Shown here: piece after piece, positions 44,214 through 53,042 of the stretch | How the letters are laid out: each line of letters opens with the position of its first letter | Position numbering within the stretch: the stretch's first letter is position 1 | Origin: Thermosyntropha sp. | Lineage (GTDB): Bacteria > Bacillota > Syntrophomonadia > Syntrophomonadales > Syntrophomonadaceae | Length of the DNA: 64,000 bases | Direction: 5' to 3' | Assembly: GCF_017656155.1 (NCBI RefSeq) | Contig: NZ_JACDOH010000010.1 | Span: 1 to 64,000, forward strand | Made by a program: the position numbers and the translations under genes | The notes under the pieces: model-generated | What the model was told of the DNA's origin: nothing | What the model saw: the letters and a program-made list of their open reading frames with translations, nothing else | Database searches by the model: none

Positions 44214-45047
44214 CTAAAGCATAAGATTAAAGCTTATATCCAAGCTTGCGGCCGAATGGGTTATAGCCCCGCACGATATAAAATCTACCCCGGTTTTGGC
44301 TACTTCCAGAATATTATCCTCAGTGATCCCTCCGGAAGCTTCTAGGAGAGCCTTTCCTTTTGCCATCTCAACCGCCTGTCTCATCATATCCAGGCTCATA
44401 TTATCCAGCATTATAATATCCGCCTGAGCAGCCAAAGCTTCTTCAAGCTGTTCCAAATTTTCTACTTCCACCTCAATTTTCACGGTATGAGGCACCTTGC
44501 GGCGAACTTCAGTAACCGCCTTTTGAATTCCTCCCGCTGCCTTGATGTGATTATCTTTTATCATAACCCCGTCATAAAGGCCAAACCGGTGATTACAGCC
44601 TCCCCCTACGGTTACCGCATACTTTTCCAAAAACCTGAGTCCCGGAGTAGTCTTTCGGGTATCTACCAAAACAGCTTTGTAATACCTTATTATTTCCGCC
44701 ATCCTATAAGTCTTAGTAGCTATACCTGATAAACGCTGCAGAAAATTTAATGCCAACCTTTCCCCGGTCAAAAGTGTTCTAGTCTTTCCCCTGACCCGCG
44801 CAATTACATCTCCTTTAGCAATAAAATCTCCATCCTGCTTCAAGCCTTCAAAAACTATATTTTTATCTAAATAGCTGAAAACCGCTCGACAAACTTCGAT
44901 TCCAGCTAAAATCCCGTCTGTTTTCGCAATAAATTCTCCACAAGACTGGTGTTCATCTGAAATCAAACTTTCCGTAGTTATGTCGCCATGTCCTATATCT
45001 TCCTCTAACGCCCGTTTTATGAGGTCCTCCAGCCACAAATGATTCAC
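44214..45047 (-). CDS. nadC: nicotinate-nucleotide pyrophosphorylase
   Basis: 277 residues from GTG behind GGGAGG. The N-terminal domain has IKRALEEDIGHGDITTESLI. The barrel shows TGERLALNFLQRLSGIATKT, VDTRKTTPGLRFLEKYAVTVGG (split as VDTRKTTPG and RFLEKYAV), and GGCNHRFGLYDGVMIKDNHI with the quinolinate-binding Arg and His and the Lys of KDNH. VEVEVENLEQLEEAL and LEASGGITEDNI complete the PRPP site. It turns quinolinate and PRPP into NaMN. A 106-bp dispersed repeat separates it from nadB. Confidence 0.96.
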   Translation of the reverse strand: MNHLWLEDLIKRALEEDIGHGDITTESLISDEHQSCGEFIAKTDGILAGIEVCRAVFSYLDKNIVFEGLKQDGDFIAKGDVIARVRGKTRTLLTGERLALNFLQRLSGIATKTYRMAEIIRYYKAVLVDTRKTTPGLRFLEKYAVTVGGGCNHRFGLYDGVMIKDNHIKAAGGIQKAVTEVRRKVPHTVKIEVEVENLEQLEEALAAQADIIMLDNMSLDMMRQAVEMAKGKALLEASGGITEDNILEVAKTGVDFISCGAITHSAASLDISFNLML

Positions 45048-45074
45048 CTCAAATCCTCCCTTATTTTAAAAAAC

Positions 45075-45180
45075 ATTTTATTTCGAAACGAAATTCTTTT
45101 TAATTTGGGGACGGTTTTCAAGTTAAAAACTATTTCGAATATGAAATACTTTTTAATTTCGGAACCGTCCCCAAGTTAAA
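45075..45180. repeat. palindromic dispersed repeat, copy 3
   Basis: Inverted GGGGACGGTT and GAACCGTCCCC cores about 50 bp apart with flanks ATTTCGAAACGAAAT and ACTATTTCGAATATGAAAT. It starts 1 bp after the nadB stop and fills the nadB-nadC gap. Confidence 0.78.
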
Positions 45181-45181
45181 A

Positions 45182-46783
45182 TTAGCAGTTGGTGAAAGTG
45201 GTATGTTTGAGCCATTTTATGTCGTCACGGTTCGGATAATCGCTGCGGTAGTGTCCGCCGCGACTTTCTTTGCGCCACAGGGCGGCTAATATCACTATAT
45301 GGGCAATGGTCAAAAGGTTTACAGTTTCGTAATATTCTACTATATTATCTCCCATGGTAAGTTTTTGCCACAGCTCCTCTACCTTACGATGGGCATCTTT
45401 AAGTCCTCTTTCGTTCCTTATTATCCCTACATTTTCCCACATTATGTTCTGCAAGGCTTTTTTAGCTTCAGAAGGTTCAATTCCTCTTTTAGCCGGCTTC
45501 AAAACTAAATCATCGTTTATAGCTGCAACTATCTCTTCCGGCTTGACGTGTCTGCGATACATAATTTCCTCGGCATTATCTATAATACGGTGGCCAAATA
45601 CAATTCCTTCCAAAAGTGAATTGCTGGCCAATCGGTTGGCTCCGTGCACTCCCGTGCAAGCAGTTTCCCCACAGGCATATAAGCCAGATATGCCGGTTTG
45701 TCCCATGGTATCAGTGACTATTCCTCCCATAACATAATGGGCAGCCGGAGAAACCGGCACCCTTTCTTTTTCCAAATCTATACCTTTTTCTTTTAAAGTC
45801 CGATATATGTTGGGAAAACGGTTTTTTACATCCGGAATAGAGCGCATATCTAAATAGACATATTCGCTGCTCTCCGCCATCATTTCGCTTAAAATAGCCC
45901 GGGCTACTATATCGCGGGGAGCCAAATCTTTTAAGGGATGATATTTTTTCATAAAAGCTTCACCTTTACAGTTGTAAAGAACGCCTCCTTCTCCCCGAAC
46001 TGCCTCGGATATAAGAAATCGCTGGGTATCGCGGCTGAACATGACGGTAGGATGAAACTGAATAAATTCCAGGTCGCCAAGTCGACAGCCGGCCCGAAAA
46101 GCGGCTGCCATTCCGTCACCTGTTGCCACCCCGGGATTAGTTGTATATTTGTAAAGCTGCCCGACTCCTCCCGTAGCTATTACCACAGCTCTGGCTAAGT
46201 ATATTATGTTCTGTTTTAAATTAAGGTCATATACTAATGCTCCGTAAACCTCTTTAAAACCAGCATCAGTAAGTATATCTATGAGAAAAACATTCTCTTT
46301 TATTTTTATATCCGGATTTTCCTGACATTTCTCGGCCAAAGCGCTGCGAATAGCCTCCCCAGTTGCATCAGCCGCATGCAGGATGCGCGGTTTGCTGTGT
46401 GCACCTTCCCTGGTCAGCGATATGCTGCCATCTTTCATATCAAAAGTAGCGCCCATATCAATAAGCTCTTTTACCCGCTCCGGCCCTTCCCGGACTAAAA
46501 CATCAACTGCTTCTATATTGCATAAACCGGCTCCGGCCTCTAAAGTATCTTCTAGATGTAAAAAAGGGGAATCTTCTTCATGGACTGCCGCCGCAATTCC
46601 CCCCTGAGCCAAGCCGGTATTTGATTCATATATGCTCTTTTTTATAAGCACAGTAACTTCTCCATGAGAAGCCGCTTTAAGCGCAGTAAAAAGCCCGGCA
46701 ATTCCTCCGCCGATAATAAGAAAATCAGTTTTCACAACTGGAGTCTCTTTTGTCCATCCGCTTATATACCTTAATATATCCAT
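45182..46783 (-). CDS. nadB: L-aspartate oxidase
   Basis: 533 residues. The FAD site is FLIIGGGIAGLFTALKAASHG near residue 21. SNTGLAQGGIAAAVHEEDSP near 53 and GAGLCNIEAVDVLVREG follow; SLTREGAHSKPRILHAADATG is the substrate-loop block with the catalytic Arg/His. DLEFIQFHPTVMF, AHYVMGGIVTD and GLYACGETACTGVHGANRLA are standard. It oxidises aspartate to iminoaspartate, which NadA condenses with dihydroxyacetone phosphate; with fumarate as acceptor it works without oxygen. It follows nadA by 9 bp. Confidence 0.96.
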   Translation of the reverse strand: MDILRYISGWTKETPVVKTDFLIIGGGIAGLFTALKAASHGEVTVLIKKSIYESNTGLAQGGIAAAVHEEDSPFLHLEDTLEAGAGLCNIEAVDVLVREGPERVKELIDMGATFDMKDGSISLTREGAHSKPRILHAADATGEAIRSALAEKCQENPDIKIKENVFLIDILTDAGFKEVYGALVYDLNLKQNIIYLARAVVIATGGVGQLYKYTTNPGVATGDGMAAAFRAGCRLGDLEFIQFHPTVMFSRDTQRFLISEAVRGEGGVLYNCKGEAFMKKYHPLKDLAPRDIVARAILSEMMAESSEYVYLDMRSIPDVKNRFPNIYRTLKEKGIDLEKERVPVSPAAHYVMGGIVTDTMGQTGISGLYACGETACTGVHGANRLASNSLLEGIVFGHRIIDNAEEIMYRRHVKPEEIVAAINDDLVLKPAKRGIEPSEAKKALQNIMWENVGIIRNERGLKDAHRKVEELWQKLTMGDNIVEYYETVNLLTIAHIVILAALWRKESRGGHYRSDYPNRDDIKWLKHTTFTNC

Positions 46784-46792
46784 AATCCATCC

Positions 46793-47701
46793 TTACCCTA
46801 ATGCAATCATTCTCTCTAAAGCATGACTCGCCTTTTTCCTTATGTCTTCCGAAATTTCAACTTCATACTGTCTTTTTTCTAGAGCCAAGGCTAAATTTTC
46901 TAAGGTTATTGTTTTCATATCATGGCAGATAAAATTATTCCTGGCCAGATAAAATGTCTTATCAGGACAGTTTTTAGTTAAGGTATATAAAAATCCTTCT
47001 TCAGTCCCAATAATAAATTCTCTATCCTTGCTCTCCTTAACATATTTTAAAATGCCGGCAGTAGATCTTACCGCATCAGCCATAGCCGTAACCTCGGGCG
47101 GACATTCGGGGTGTACCACTATTTTAGCCTCAGGATGTTTTTTCTTCTGTTCTTCAATCTCTTCTGAGGTTACTACATCATGAACAGGACAAAATCCTTC
47201 CCACAATATGATTTTTCTTCCTGTCTGCCCTGCAACATATGCTCCTAAATTCCGGTCAGGCACAAATATTATCTCAGTCCCTTCTGGAATAGAGTTTACT
47301 ACCTGAACCGCATTGGAAGATGTGCAGCATATGTCGCTTTCAGCCTTTACTTCGGCTGAAGAGTTTACATAACATACAACTCTAGCATCTTTATGCTTTT
47401 CCTTCATCTTTCGAAGCTTATCAGCCGTTACCATATCAGCCATAGGGCAACCGGCTTTCACCTCTGGAATAAGCACCGTTTTGGAAGGATTCAAAATCTT
47501 GGCACTTTCTGCCATAAAATGAACCCCGCAGCAAACTATAACCTCTGCATCAGTTTCGGCCGCTTTACGGGCAAGCTGCAGGGAATCTCCTACAAAATCC
47601 GCATTATCCTGTATTTCCGGCAATTGATAATAGTGAGCCAGAATTACTGCATTCAGTTCTTTTTTTCTTGCCGCTATATATTTAACCAGGTCACTTGTCA
47701 T
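46793..47701 (-). CDS. nadA: quinolinate synthase A
   Basis: 302 residues, the typical length. NAVILAHYYQLPEIQDNADF near residue 18 is the family opening. Three Cys expected to hold the [4Fe-4S] cluster are in VVCYVNSSAEVKAESDICCTS, EGFCPVHD and HPECPPEV. EFIIGTEEGFLYTL and CHDMKTITLENL end the third repeat. It makes quinolinate from iminoaspartate and DHAP. The oxygen-sensitive cluster suits an anaerobe. It lies between panD and nadB. Confidence 0.96.
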   Translation of the reverse strand: MTSDLVKYIAARKKELNAVILAHYYQLPEIQDNADFVGDSLQLARKAAETDAEVIVCCGVHFMAESAKILNPSKTVLIPEVKAGCPMADMVTADKLRKMKEKHKDARVVCYVNSSAEVKAESDICCTSSNAVQVVNSIPEGTEIIFVPDRNLGAYVAGQTGRKIILWEGFCPVHDVVTSEEIEEQKKKHPEAKIVVHPECPPEVTAMADAVRSTAGILKYVKESKDREFIIGTEEGFLYTLTKNCPDKTFYLARNNFICHDMKTITLENLALALEKRQYEVEISEDIRKKASHALERMIALG

Positions 47702-47716
47702 TAAAATTTCTGCCTC

Positions 47717-48088
47717 CTATTCATAATTTCCTAGACAAACTTTCTCAATCTGGTTCTTTTCATTTACATAAACCAGTTTAGGCTTATATTCTTTGCATTC
47801 TTTATCATCTACTACTGCATAAGTAAGAATTATAACTATATCTCCTTTCTGCACTAAACGGGCAGCCGCTCCGTTAAGACAGATAGTCCCTGAACCCCGT
47901 TCTCCCTCTATAACATATGTTTCAAACCGGGCTCCGTTGTTGTTATTTACCACTGCAACCTTCTCATTGGGTAGAATATCTGCTGCTTCCATCAATATCG
48001 GGTCAATAGTTATACTGCCAACATAGTTAAGGTCAGCATCAGTAACTACCGCCCGGTGAATTTTTGATTTCAGCATATATCGAAACAT
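47717..48088 (-). CDS. panD: aspartate 1-decarboxylase
   Basis: 123 residues, made as a proenzyme. Cleavage occurs between the Gly and Ser of YVGSITID near residues 24-25 to form the pyruvoyl cofactor. [39 protein letters not shown] and [16 protein letters not shown] are all standard. It supplies beta-alanine for pantothenate. It starts 3 bp after panC. Confidence 0.97.
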   Translation of the reverse strand: MFRYMLKSKIHRAVVTDADLNYVGSITIDPILMEAADILPNEKVAVVNNNNGARFETYVIEGERGSGTICLNGAAARLVQKGDIVIILTYAVVDDKECKEYKPKLVYVNEKNQIEKVCLGNYE

Positions 48089-48091
48089 TTT

Positions 48092-48940
48092 TTACACCTC
48101 CACCAACAGGTTGTCTATAAGCCTGGTCTTCCCTATCCTGACCGCCAGGGCAACAAGAACTCTCCCTTCAATTTTATCAATGTAAGCCAAATCTTCAGCC
48201 CTTACTATCTCAATATAGTCAATCTCTGCCCGCGGCCTTGATTTTATCATTTCTTCCATCTCCCGTTTTATACGGGGGACATCCCTCTCACCTGATTTTA
48301 TAAGCTTTAAAGCATGCTGTAAAGACTGATATAAAACTAAGGCTTCCCTTCTTTCTTCCGGGGCAAGATAAACATTGCGCGAACTCATAGCCAGTCCATC
48401 TTCTTCCCGGACAATAGGAACCCTCACTATCTCTATCGGGAAATTGAGCTCCCTTGCCATCTTCTCAATTATTGTAACCTGCTGGGCATCTTTCTGCCCA
48501 AAAAAAGCATAATCAGGCAGGCAGATATTAAAAAGCTTGCTCACTACCGTGGTTACTCCCCTGAAATGTCCGGGACGCGAAGCACCACACATTTTAGAAG
48601 TTATTTCTCCCTCAACTTCAACAAAAGTGCTGTATCCTTCAGGATACATTTCCCTAACCGATGGGGCAAATAGTATATCTGCCTTTTCCTCGGTTAACAG
48701 CTCAATATCCCGCCCCAAATCGCGGGGATATATGTCATAATCTTCCCCTTTCCCGAACTGGATAGGGTTTACAAAAATACTCACTATAACTGTGTCGCAT
48801 CTTTTTTTGGCTTCCCTGACTAAAGACAGGTGCCCTTCGTGCAAATACCCCATGGTAGGAACAAGTCCTATAATTTTGCCCGCCCTTTTATAGTCAAGAC
48901 ATATCCTTTGTATTTCACTTATGTTTTTTACTACCTTCAT
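48092..48940 (-). CDS. panC: pantothenate synthetase
   Basis: 282 residues from the ATG at 48940, preceded by GGGGAAA; upstream in-frame ATGs lie within panB. LVPTMGYLHEGHLSLVREAKK near residue 27 holds the HxGH ATP motif. SIFVNPIQFGKGEDYDIYPR, FFGQKDAQQVTIIEKMA, REEDGLAMSSRNVYL (KMSKS-like) and EIDYIEIV are typical. It joins pantoate and beta-alanine using ATP. Its neighbours supply both substrates. Confidence 0.97.
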   Translation of the reverse strand: MKVVKNISEIQRICLDYKRAGKIIGLVPTMGYLHEGHLSLVREAKKRCDTVIVSIFVNPIQFGKGEDYDIYPRDLGRDIELLTEEKADILFAPSVREMYPEGYSTFVEVEGEITSKMCGASRPGHFRGVTTVVSKLFNICLPDYAFFGQKDAQQVTIIEKMARELNFPIEIVRVPIVREEDGLAMSSRNVYLAPEERREALVLYQSLQHALKLIKSGERDVPRIKREMEEMIKSRPRAEIDYIEIVRAEDLAYIDKIEGRVLVALAVRIGKTRLIDNLLVEV

Positions 48941-48956
48941 GCGTTTTTCCCCGATT

Positions 48957-49796
48957 TTAATATAGTTTTTCCAAAACATCATCACTCATATTAAAACTGT
49001 GTTCTTTCCCCGGAAAAACCCCGGCTTCTACTTCTGCCTTATAATTAAGCAGTGCCTCCCTGATAACAGGTTCAAGGTTGGCATATTTTTTTACAAATTT
49101 AGGTATATGTCCTTTAAACATTCCCAGCATGTCATTTATCACTAAAACCTGTCCATCACAGTAAGGTCCTGCTCCTATACCGATAGTTGGTACAGAAACT
49201 TCTTCGGTAATCTTTTTAGCCAAAGGAGTCGGTACGCATTCCAAAACTATAGAAAAAACTCCGGCCTTTTCCAAAGCTTTTGCATCCTCAATAAGCATTC
49301 TGGCTGTTTCTAAATCTTTTCCCTGAACCTTGAAACCTCCCAGCTGGTTTACCGACTGGGGAGTAAGACCGATATGTCCCATTACCGGAATTTGAGCATC
49401 TAAAATAGCCTTTATTGTCCCAACCCTTTCTTTTCCCCCTTCCAGTTTAACCGCATGCGCTCCTGCCTCCTGTATAAACCGTCCTGCATTGCGCACTGCT
49501 TCCTCCCTGGAAATATGATAGGAAAGAAAAGGCATATCACCTACTACCATAACATTTTTTACCGCCCTGCTCACCGCCCGGGTATGATGGAGCATATCTT
49601 CCATAGTAACCGATAAGGTGTTTTCATATCCCAGGACTACCATTCCGAGCGAATCCCCTACCAGAATCATATCTATTCCAGCTTCATCCACCATAGCCGC
49701 AGTAGCATAATCATAAGAAGTCAGCATGGTAATTTTCTCGCCTTTTTCCTTCTTAGCTTTCAATGTTGCCGTAGTTACCTTTCCCATATTATCCAC
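48957..49796 (-). CDS. panB: 3-methyl-2-oxobutanoate hydroxymethyltransferase
   Basis: 279 residues. [72 protein letters not shown] and [20 protein letters not shown] are the PanB motifs, including the Mg-binding Asp in VGDS and the Glu in KLEGG. It makes ketopantoate from 2-oxoisovalerate and methylene-THF. No panE is found; the gene upstream may supply the next step. Confidence 0.97.
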   Translation of the reverse strand: MDNMGKVTTATLKAKKEKGEKITMLTSYDYATAAMVDEAGIDMILVGDSLGMVVLGYENTLSVTMEDMLHHTRAVSRAVKNVMVVGDMPFLSYHISREEAVRNAGRFIQEAGAHAVKLEGGKERVGTIKAILDAQIPVMGHIGLTPQSVNQLGGFKVQGKDLETARMLIEDAKALEKAGVFSIVLECVPTPLAKKITEEVSVPTIGIGAGPYCDGQVLVINDMLGMFKGHIPKFVKKYANLEPVIREALLNYKAEVEAGVFPGKEHSFNMSDDVLEKLY

Positions 49797-49839
49797 TCCT
49801 TTACACTATGCTGGTAAAAATCATCATCCAGCATAGATT

Positions 49840-50739
49840 CTAACTAGTGGATACTGCCCGCATAAGCTCTTTTTTGAAAAGATGTCTGAACTCTTCCAAT
49901 ATTTCTTCATCAATACTTCCTTTTTCTAAGGCAATATGAGCAGTAAACATTCCTAAAAGGCTATACAGTTTCATCAGCTCTGAAGGCAAGGCTTCTTCCA
50001 TACAGCTGAGATGTCTTAAAACCGTGGAAACATCTCCTCTTGCAATAGGTCCGGTAAGTGCTTTAGGTATTCCAATCTTTTCTATGTTGTTTACAGTTCC
50101 ATTTATTAAGGGCATTAAAGCTTTGACAGCCATATTTTTTGGTATTCCTGTAGTTTCTAAAAGCTTTACCCCGAAATCAACCAGAGTAACCAGATAATTG
50201 GAAACTACACAGGCTCCTGCATGGTATAAAGGTTTTGCTTCGCGGCTTATGAAAAAATACTCTCCATGCATTGCTTCCACGATATCTACCGCCACATCAT
50301 AAGCATCCTTGTCCCCCTCTATGCTGAATACCGAACCAGGTAATATTTCGATAGCCCGGTCGGGACTGGCAAATGACTGAATAGGATGAACAGATAGGAC
50401 TCGCGATCCAAAAACCTTAGCCCGATCTAAAATTTCTGAAGACTGGGCTCCGCTCATATGCAGGACAATCTGTTCTTCATAAAAAGCCCGCGAATCAGCT
50501 AAACGATCTACTACCCCTTTTATTGCCGAATCCGAAGTAGTTATAAAAAGAACATCTGATAAACGGGAAACTTCTTCCGGAGAAGTCAGGGTTATACATC
50601 CGGTTCTTTCAGCAAGCTGCCATGTAGCTTCGGGTTTTATATCATAAACACCCGTAACCTCATAGCCTTTCTCGCTTAAAACAACCCCAACCGCTGTCCC
50701 TACCACTCCCGCTCCAATAATTCCGATAGTCTTACGCAT
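49840..50739 (-). CDS. Rossmann-like/DUF2520 oxidoreductase, candidate ketopantoate reductase
   Basis: 299 residues. IGIIGAGVVGTAVGVVLSEKG is a textbook NAD(P)-binding loop. Next come DVLFITTSDSAIKGVVDRLA and LHMSGAQSSEIL, then LSVHPIQSFASPDRAIEILPG, and the helical DUF2520 domain (KPLYHAGACVVSNYLVTLVDF). It is the first gene of DUF2520-panB-panC-panD, placed where a ketopantoate reductase is needed and no PanE is present. A non-PanE reductase class (PanG) has been described from Francisella; whether this gene belongs to it needs alignment. I treat the role as a strong inference, not a fact. Confidence 0.72.
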   Translation of the reverse strand: MRKTIGIIGAGVVGTAVGVVLSEKGYEVTGVYDIKPEATWQLAERTGCITLTSPEEVSRLSDVLFITTSDSAIKGVVDRLADSRAFYEEQIVLHMSGAQSSEILDRAKVFGSRVLSVHPIQSFASPDRAIEILPGSVFSIEGDKDAYDVAVDIVEAMHGEYFFISREAKPLYHAGACVVSNYLVTLVDFGVKLLETTGIPKNMAVKALMPLINGTVNNIEKIGIPKALTGPIARGDVSTVLRHLSCMEEALPSELMKLYSLLGMFTAHIALEKGSIDEEILEEFRHLFKKELMRAVSTS

Positions 50740-50754
50740 AATCTACCCCCCCTG

Positions 50755-50784
50755 ACATAAAACAGGCTGGACCCTGTTTTAAAA
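50755..50784 (-). terminator. hairpin terminator between folK and the pan operon
   Basis: On the minus strand AAAACAGG and CCTGTTTT form an 8-bp stem with a GTCCAG loop, followed by ATGTC; the T-run is short. It lies in the 116-bp gap between folK and the DUF2520 gene. Confidence 0.6.
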
Positions 50785-50855
50785 CGCATTTTACCGTCTC
50801 GTTTCTCTTAAAATACAAGCGGAATGCTTAAAATAGGTCGTCCCGCGGGAGAATA

Positions 50856-51350
50856 TTAAATTTTCCTTATATCCTCCATCTTTTCAATCGTCAACGCCTT
50901 AGCCAACACCTCCCCAATTTTTGCCCCATCATCAGGAAACACCAACTCCGGTCTGATTTCAATAAGGGGCACCAAGACAAACAACCTCTCACGCATGTAG
51001 GGATGAGGAACCTTAAGTTCCTCAAAATCCATCACTTCTTCCCCATACAAAAGAATATCGATATCTATATTTCTAGGGCCCCACTTTTCCTTGCGCTCCC
51101 GGCCCATTTTAATTTCTATTTCCTGCAGCTTTTTTAACAAATCAAGCGGAGGAATATCAGTCTCAATCTCAATTACCTGATTTAAAAACTCCTCCTGATC
51201 AGTTTTTCCCCACGGTGCAGTAGCATAAAGCGAAGAAATTCCGGTTAATTCTATGCCTTCTATTTCCTGTATGTTTTTTATGGCATTTTCTAAATTTCCC
51301 TTTTTATTGCCCAAGTTGGTTCCTAACCCTAAGTAAACTCTTTTTTTCAT
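50856..51350 (-). CDS. folK: 2-amino-4-hydroxy-6-hydroxymethyldihydropteridine pyrophosphokinase
   Basis: 164 residues. YLGLGTNLGNKKGNLENAI opens it; LYATAPWGKTDQEEFLNQVI and GRERKEKWGPRNIDIDILLY carry the pterin- and ATP-Mg-binding residues (the D-I-D pair). VPHPYMRERLFVLVPLIEI is the closing signature. It transfers pyrophosphate from ATP to 6-hydroxymethyl-dihydropterin, the substrate for FolP. The folB gene is 88 bp upstream. Confidence 0.97.
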   Translation of the reverse strand: MKKRVYLGLGTNLGNKKGNLENAIKNIQEIEGIELTGISSLYATAPWGKTDQEEFLNQVIEIETDIPPLDLLKKLQEIEIKMGRERKEKWGPRNIDIDILLYGEEVMDFEELKVPHPYMRERLFVLVPLIEIRPELVFPDDGAKIGEVLAKALTIEKMEDIRKI

Positions 51351-51438
51351 ATTATAAACGCTTCCTTTAATTTAGCATATAGATTTATTTTAAGAAAAAA
51401 TATTTTTTTCTTGCATATTATAATAAAAAATTATTTTC

Positions 51439-51813
51439 TTAATTTTTTGCTAATTCAGATTTTTGGCGATAAATCTGCACTGCAAAGTAGTCAAAATCGC
51501 CTTTAACTGGTGCATCAGGTTTATAAACCGTTACTTCTACCGCCTCCAAGGGAAAACGGTTTAAAACCTCTTCAGCCACCTTCTCGGCTAATGCCTCAAT
51601 CAAGTCAAAAGATTTGCCTTCCACTATTTCTTTTACTGTGCAATAAACTTCATCATAGCTTACAGTCAGTTTCAAATCATCATTTTTTCCAGCCAAACCT
51701 AAATCTCTATACATAATAACATCCAGCTTAAATCTCTGTGGGTTTATCTTTTCCTCGGGAAAAACCCCATGGCAAGCAGTAAAGGTTAAACCTTTAGCTA
51801 TGATCTTATCCAT
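51439..51813 (-). CDS. folB: dihydroneopterin aldolase
   Basis: 124 residues from the ATG at 51813, whose codon overlaps the folP stop (ATGGATAA). DKIIAKGLTFTACHGVFPEE near residue 14 and LIEALAEKVAEEVL with VEVTVYKPDAPVKGDFDY are the FolB signature; the Glu in GVFPEE and Lys in VYKPDAP are the catalytic pair. It cleaves dihydroneopterin to 6-hydroxymethyl-dihydropterin and glycolaldehyde. Translation is coupled to folP. Confidence 0.95.
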   Translation of the reverse strand: MDKIIAKGLTFTACHGVFPEEKINPQRFKLDVIMYRDLGLAGKNDDLKLTVSYDEVYCTVKEIVEGKSFDLIEALAEKVAEEVLNRFPLEAVEVTVYKPDAPVKGDFDYFAVQIYRQKSELAKN

Positions 51814-52999
51814 TTTCCCGCACCACCGCATCGGTCATCAAAGCTGCCCGCTTCGTTTCTTTTACATCATGTACCCTCAATATATCAGCTCCGTTCATAA
51901 TCCCCATAACTGCTACCGCCAAACTTCCTTCCAGTCGCTCGTGGACTTCAAGGTTTAAGGTTTTTCCTATAAACGATTTGCGGGAAGCCCCCAGAAGAAT
52001 AGGCCGCCCTAAACTCTTGAACTCCCACAGCCTTTTTACAATAATCCTGTTTTCTTCAACTGTTTTGCCAAACCCAATGCCGGGATCTATTATTATTTTA
52101 TTCCGACTCAAACCAGCTTCTTCTGCCTGTTGTATAGATTCCTTAAACTCCAAAACAATATCTGAAATCAAATCCTCGTAAGGCTCGCCCTGCCTCATCT
52201 GCATACGGTTATGCATGATTATCACCGGTGCATTATACTCTACCAGAACCGGCAAAAGGCCAGGATCTAACTGAAATCTTCCGATATCGTTTATAATATG
52301 GGCACCCAATTCCAAACATTCTCTAGCTACCCTCGCCCGAAAAGTATCTATTGAAATTATAAGGTCTTCTTTAACCAGTTCCTTTAGAACAGGAATAACC
52401 CTTTGAAGCTCTTCTTCCTCTGATGCCATAACAGAGTTGGGACGGGAAGAGGCTCCTCCAATGTCAATTATATCTGCTCCTTCTTCTTTCATCTGCAAGG
52501 CTCTTTCTACCGCTGCCTTAGGGTCTATATACTTTCCTCCATCAGAAAAAGAATCCGGAGTAACATTTAATATTCCCATAATGATAGTTCTTTTTCCGAA
52601 ATCCAGCGTTTTGCCCCCGTTAAGCTCCATGGTAAACTCACGGGGTTCTAAACCCTCTAAAATCTCTTCAATCTCTTCGGCTAATTGTTTTAAACCAAAA
52701 GGCTGAGCTTTTAATTTTTTTATAAGAAGCCGGTAATGTTTTAAAGTTCCCATAAGAAGGACGTCTGTGTGTCCCACGCTGGATAAAGCATCGCGTTTTA
52801 CCGCAGCTTCTCCGCCTTTAGAAAGCATTTCCTGCTTTATTATATTAGCCGAGCGGCAAGGAATATTTTTAAGCTTTATACAGTGGAAAACCGCTTTAGG
52901 TTCCATATATGCATACCCTGCCCGGTCTACCCCTATGTCTTCTAAAAATCTTCTTGCTTCATCCCTGTTTTTTATTAATATAGCATGGTGTCCCTGCAA
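51806..52999 (-). CDS. folP: dihydropteroate synthase with an N-terminal extension
   Basis: 397 residues, about 130 longer than the minimal enzyme. The DHPS barrel starts near residue 140: IIMGILNVTPDSFSDGGKYI, then ADIIDIGGASSRPNS, ISIDTFRARVARECL, HIINDIG, PVIIMHNRM, IIDPGIGFGKTVEEN and PILLGASRKSFIG. It condenses hydroxymethyl-dihydropterin-PP with p-aminobenzoate. The first 135 residues (CIKLKNIPCRSANIIKQEML; GHTDVLLMGTLKHYRLLIKKL) are typical of clostridial FolP and are of unknown role. It lies 43 bp after the HD gene. Confidence 0.95.
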   Translation of the reverse strand: MQGHHAILIKNRDEARRFLEDIGVDRAGYAYMEPKAVFHCIKLKNIPCRSANIIKQEMLSKGGEAAVKRDALSSVGHTDVLLMGTLKHYRLLIKKLKAQPFGLKQLAEEIEEILEGLEPREFTMELNGGKTLDFGKRTIIMGILNVTPDSFSDGGKYIDPKAAVERALQMKEEGADIIDIGGASSRPNSVMASEEEELQRVIPVLKELVKEDLIISIDTFRARVARECLELGAHIINDIGRFQLDPGLLPVLVEYNAPVIIMHNRMQMRQGEPYEDLISDIVLEFKESIQQAEEAGLSRNKIIIDPGIGFGKTVEENRIIVKRLWEFKSLGRPILLGASRKSFIGKTLNLEVHERLEGSLAVAVMGIMNGADILRVHDVKETKRAALMTDAVVRENG

Positions 53000-53042
53000 T
53001 TCAACTACCCCTTTGCTTCTTTTTATTGCTTCAGTTAGTTAA

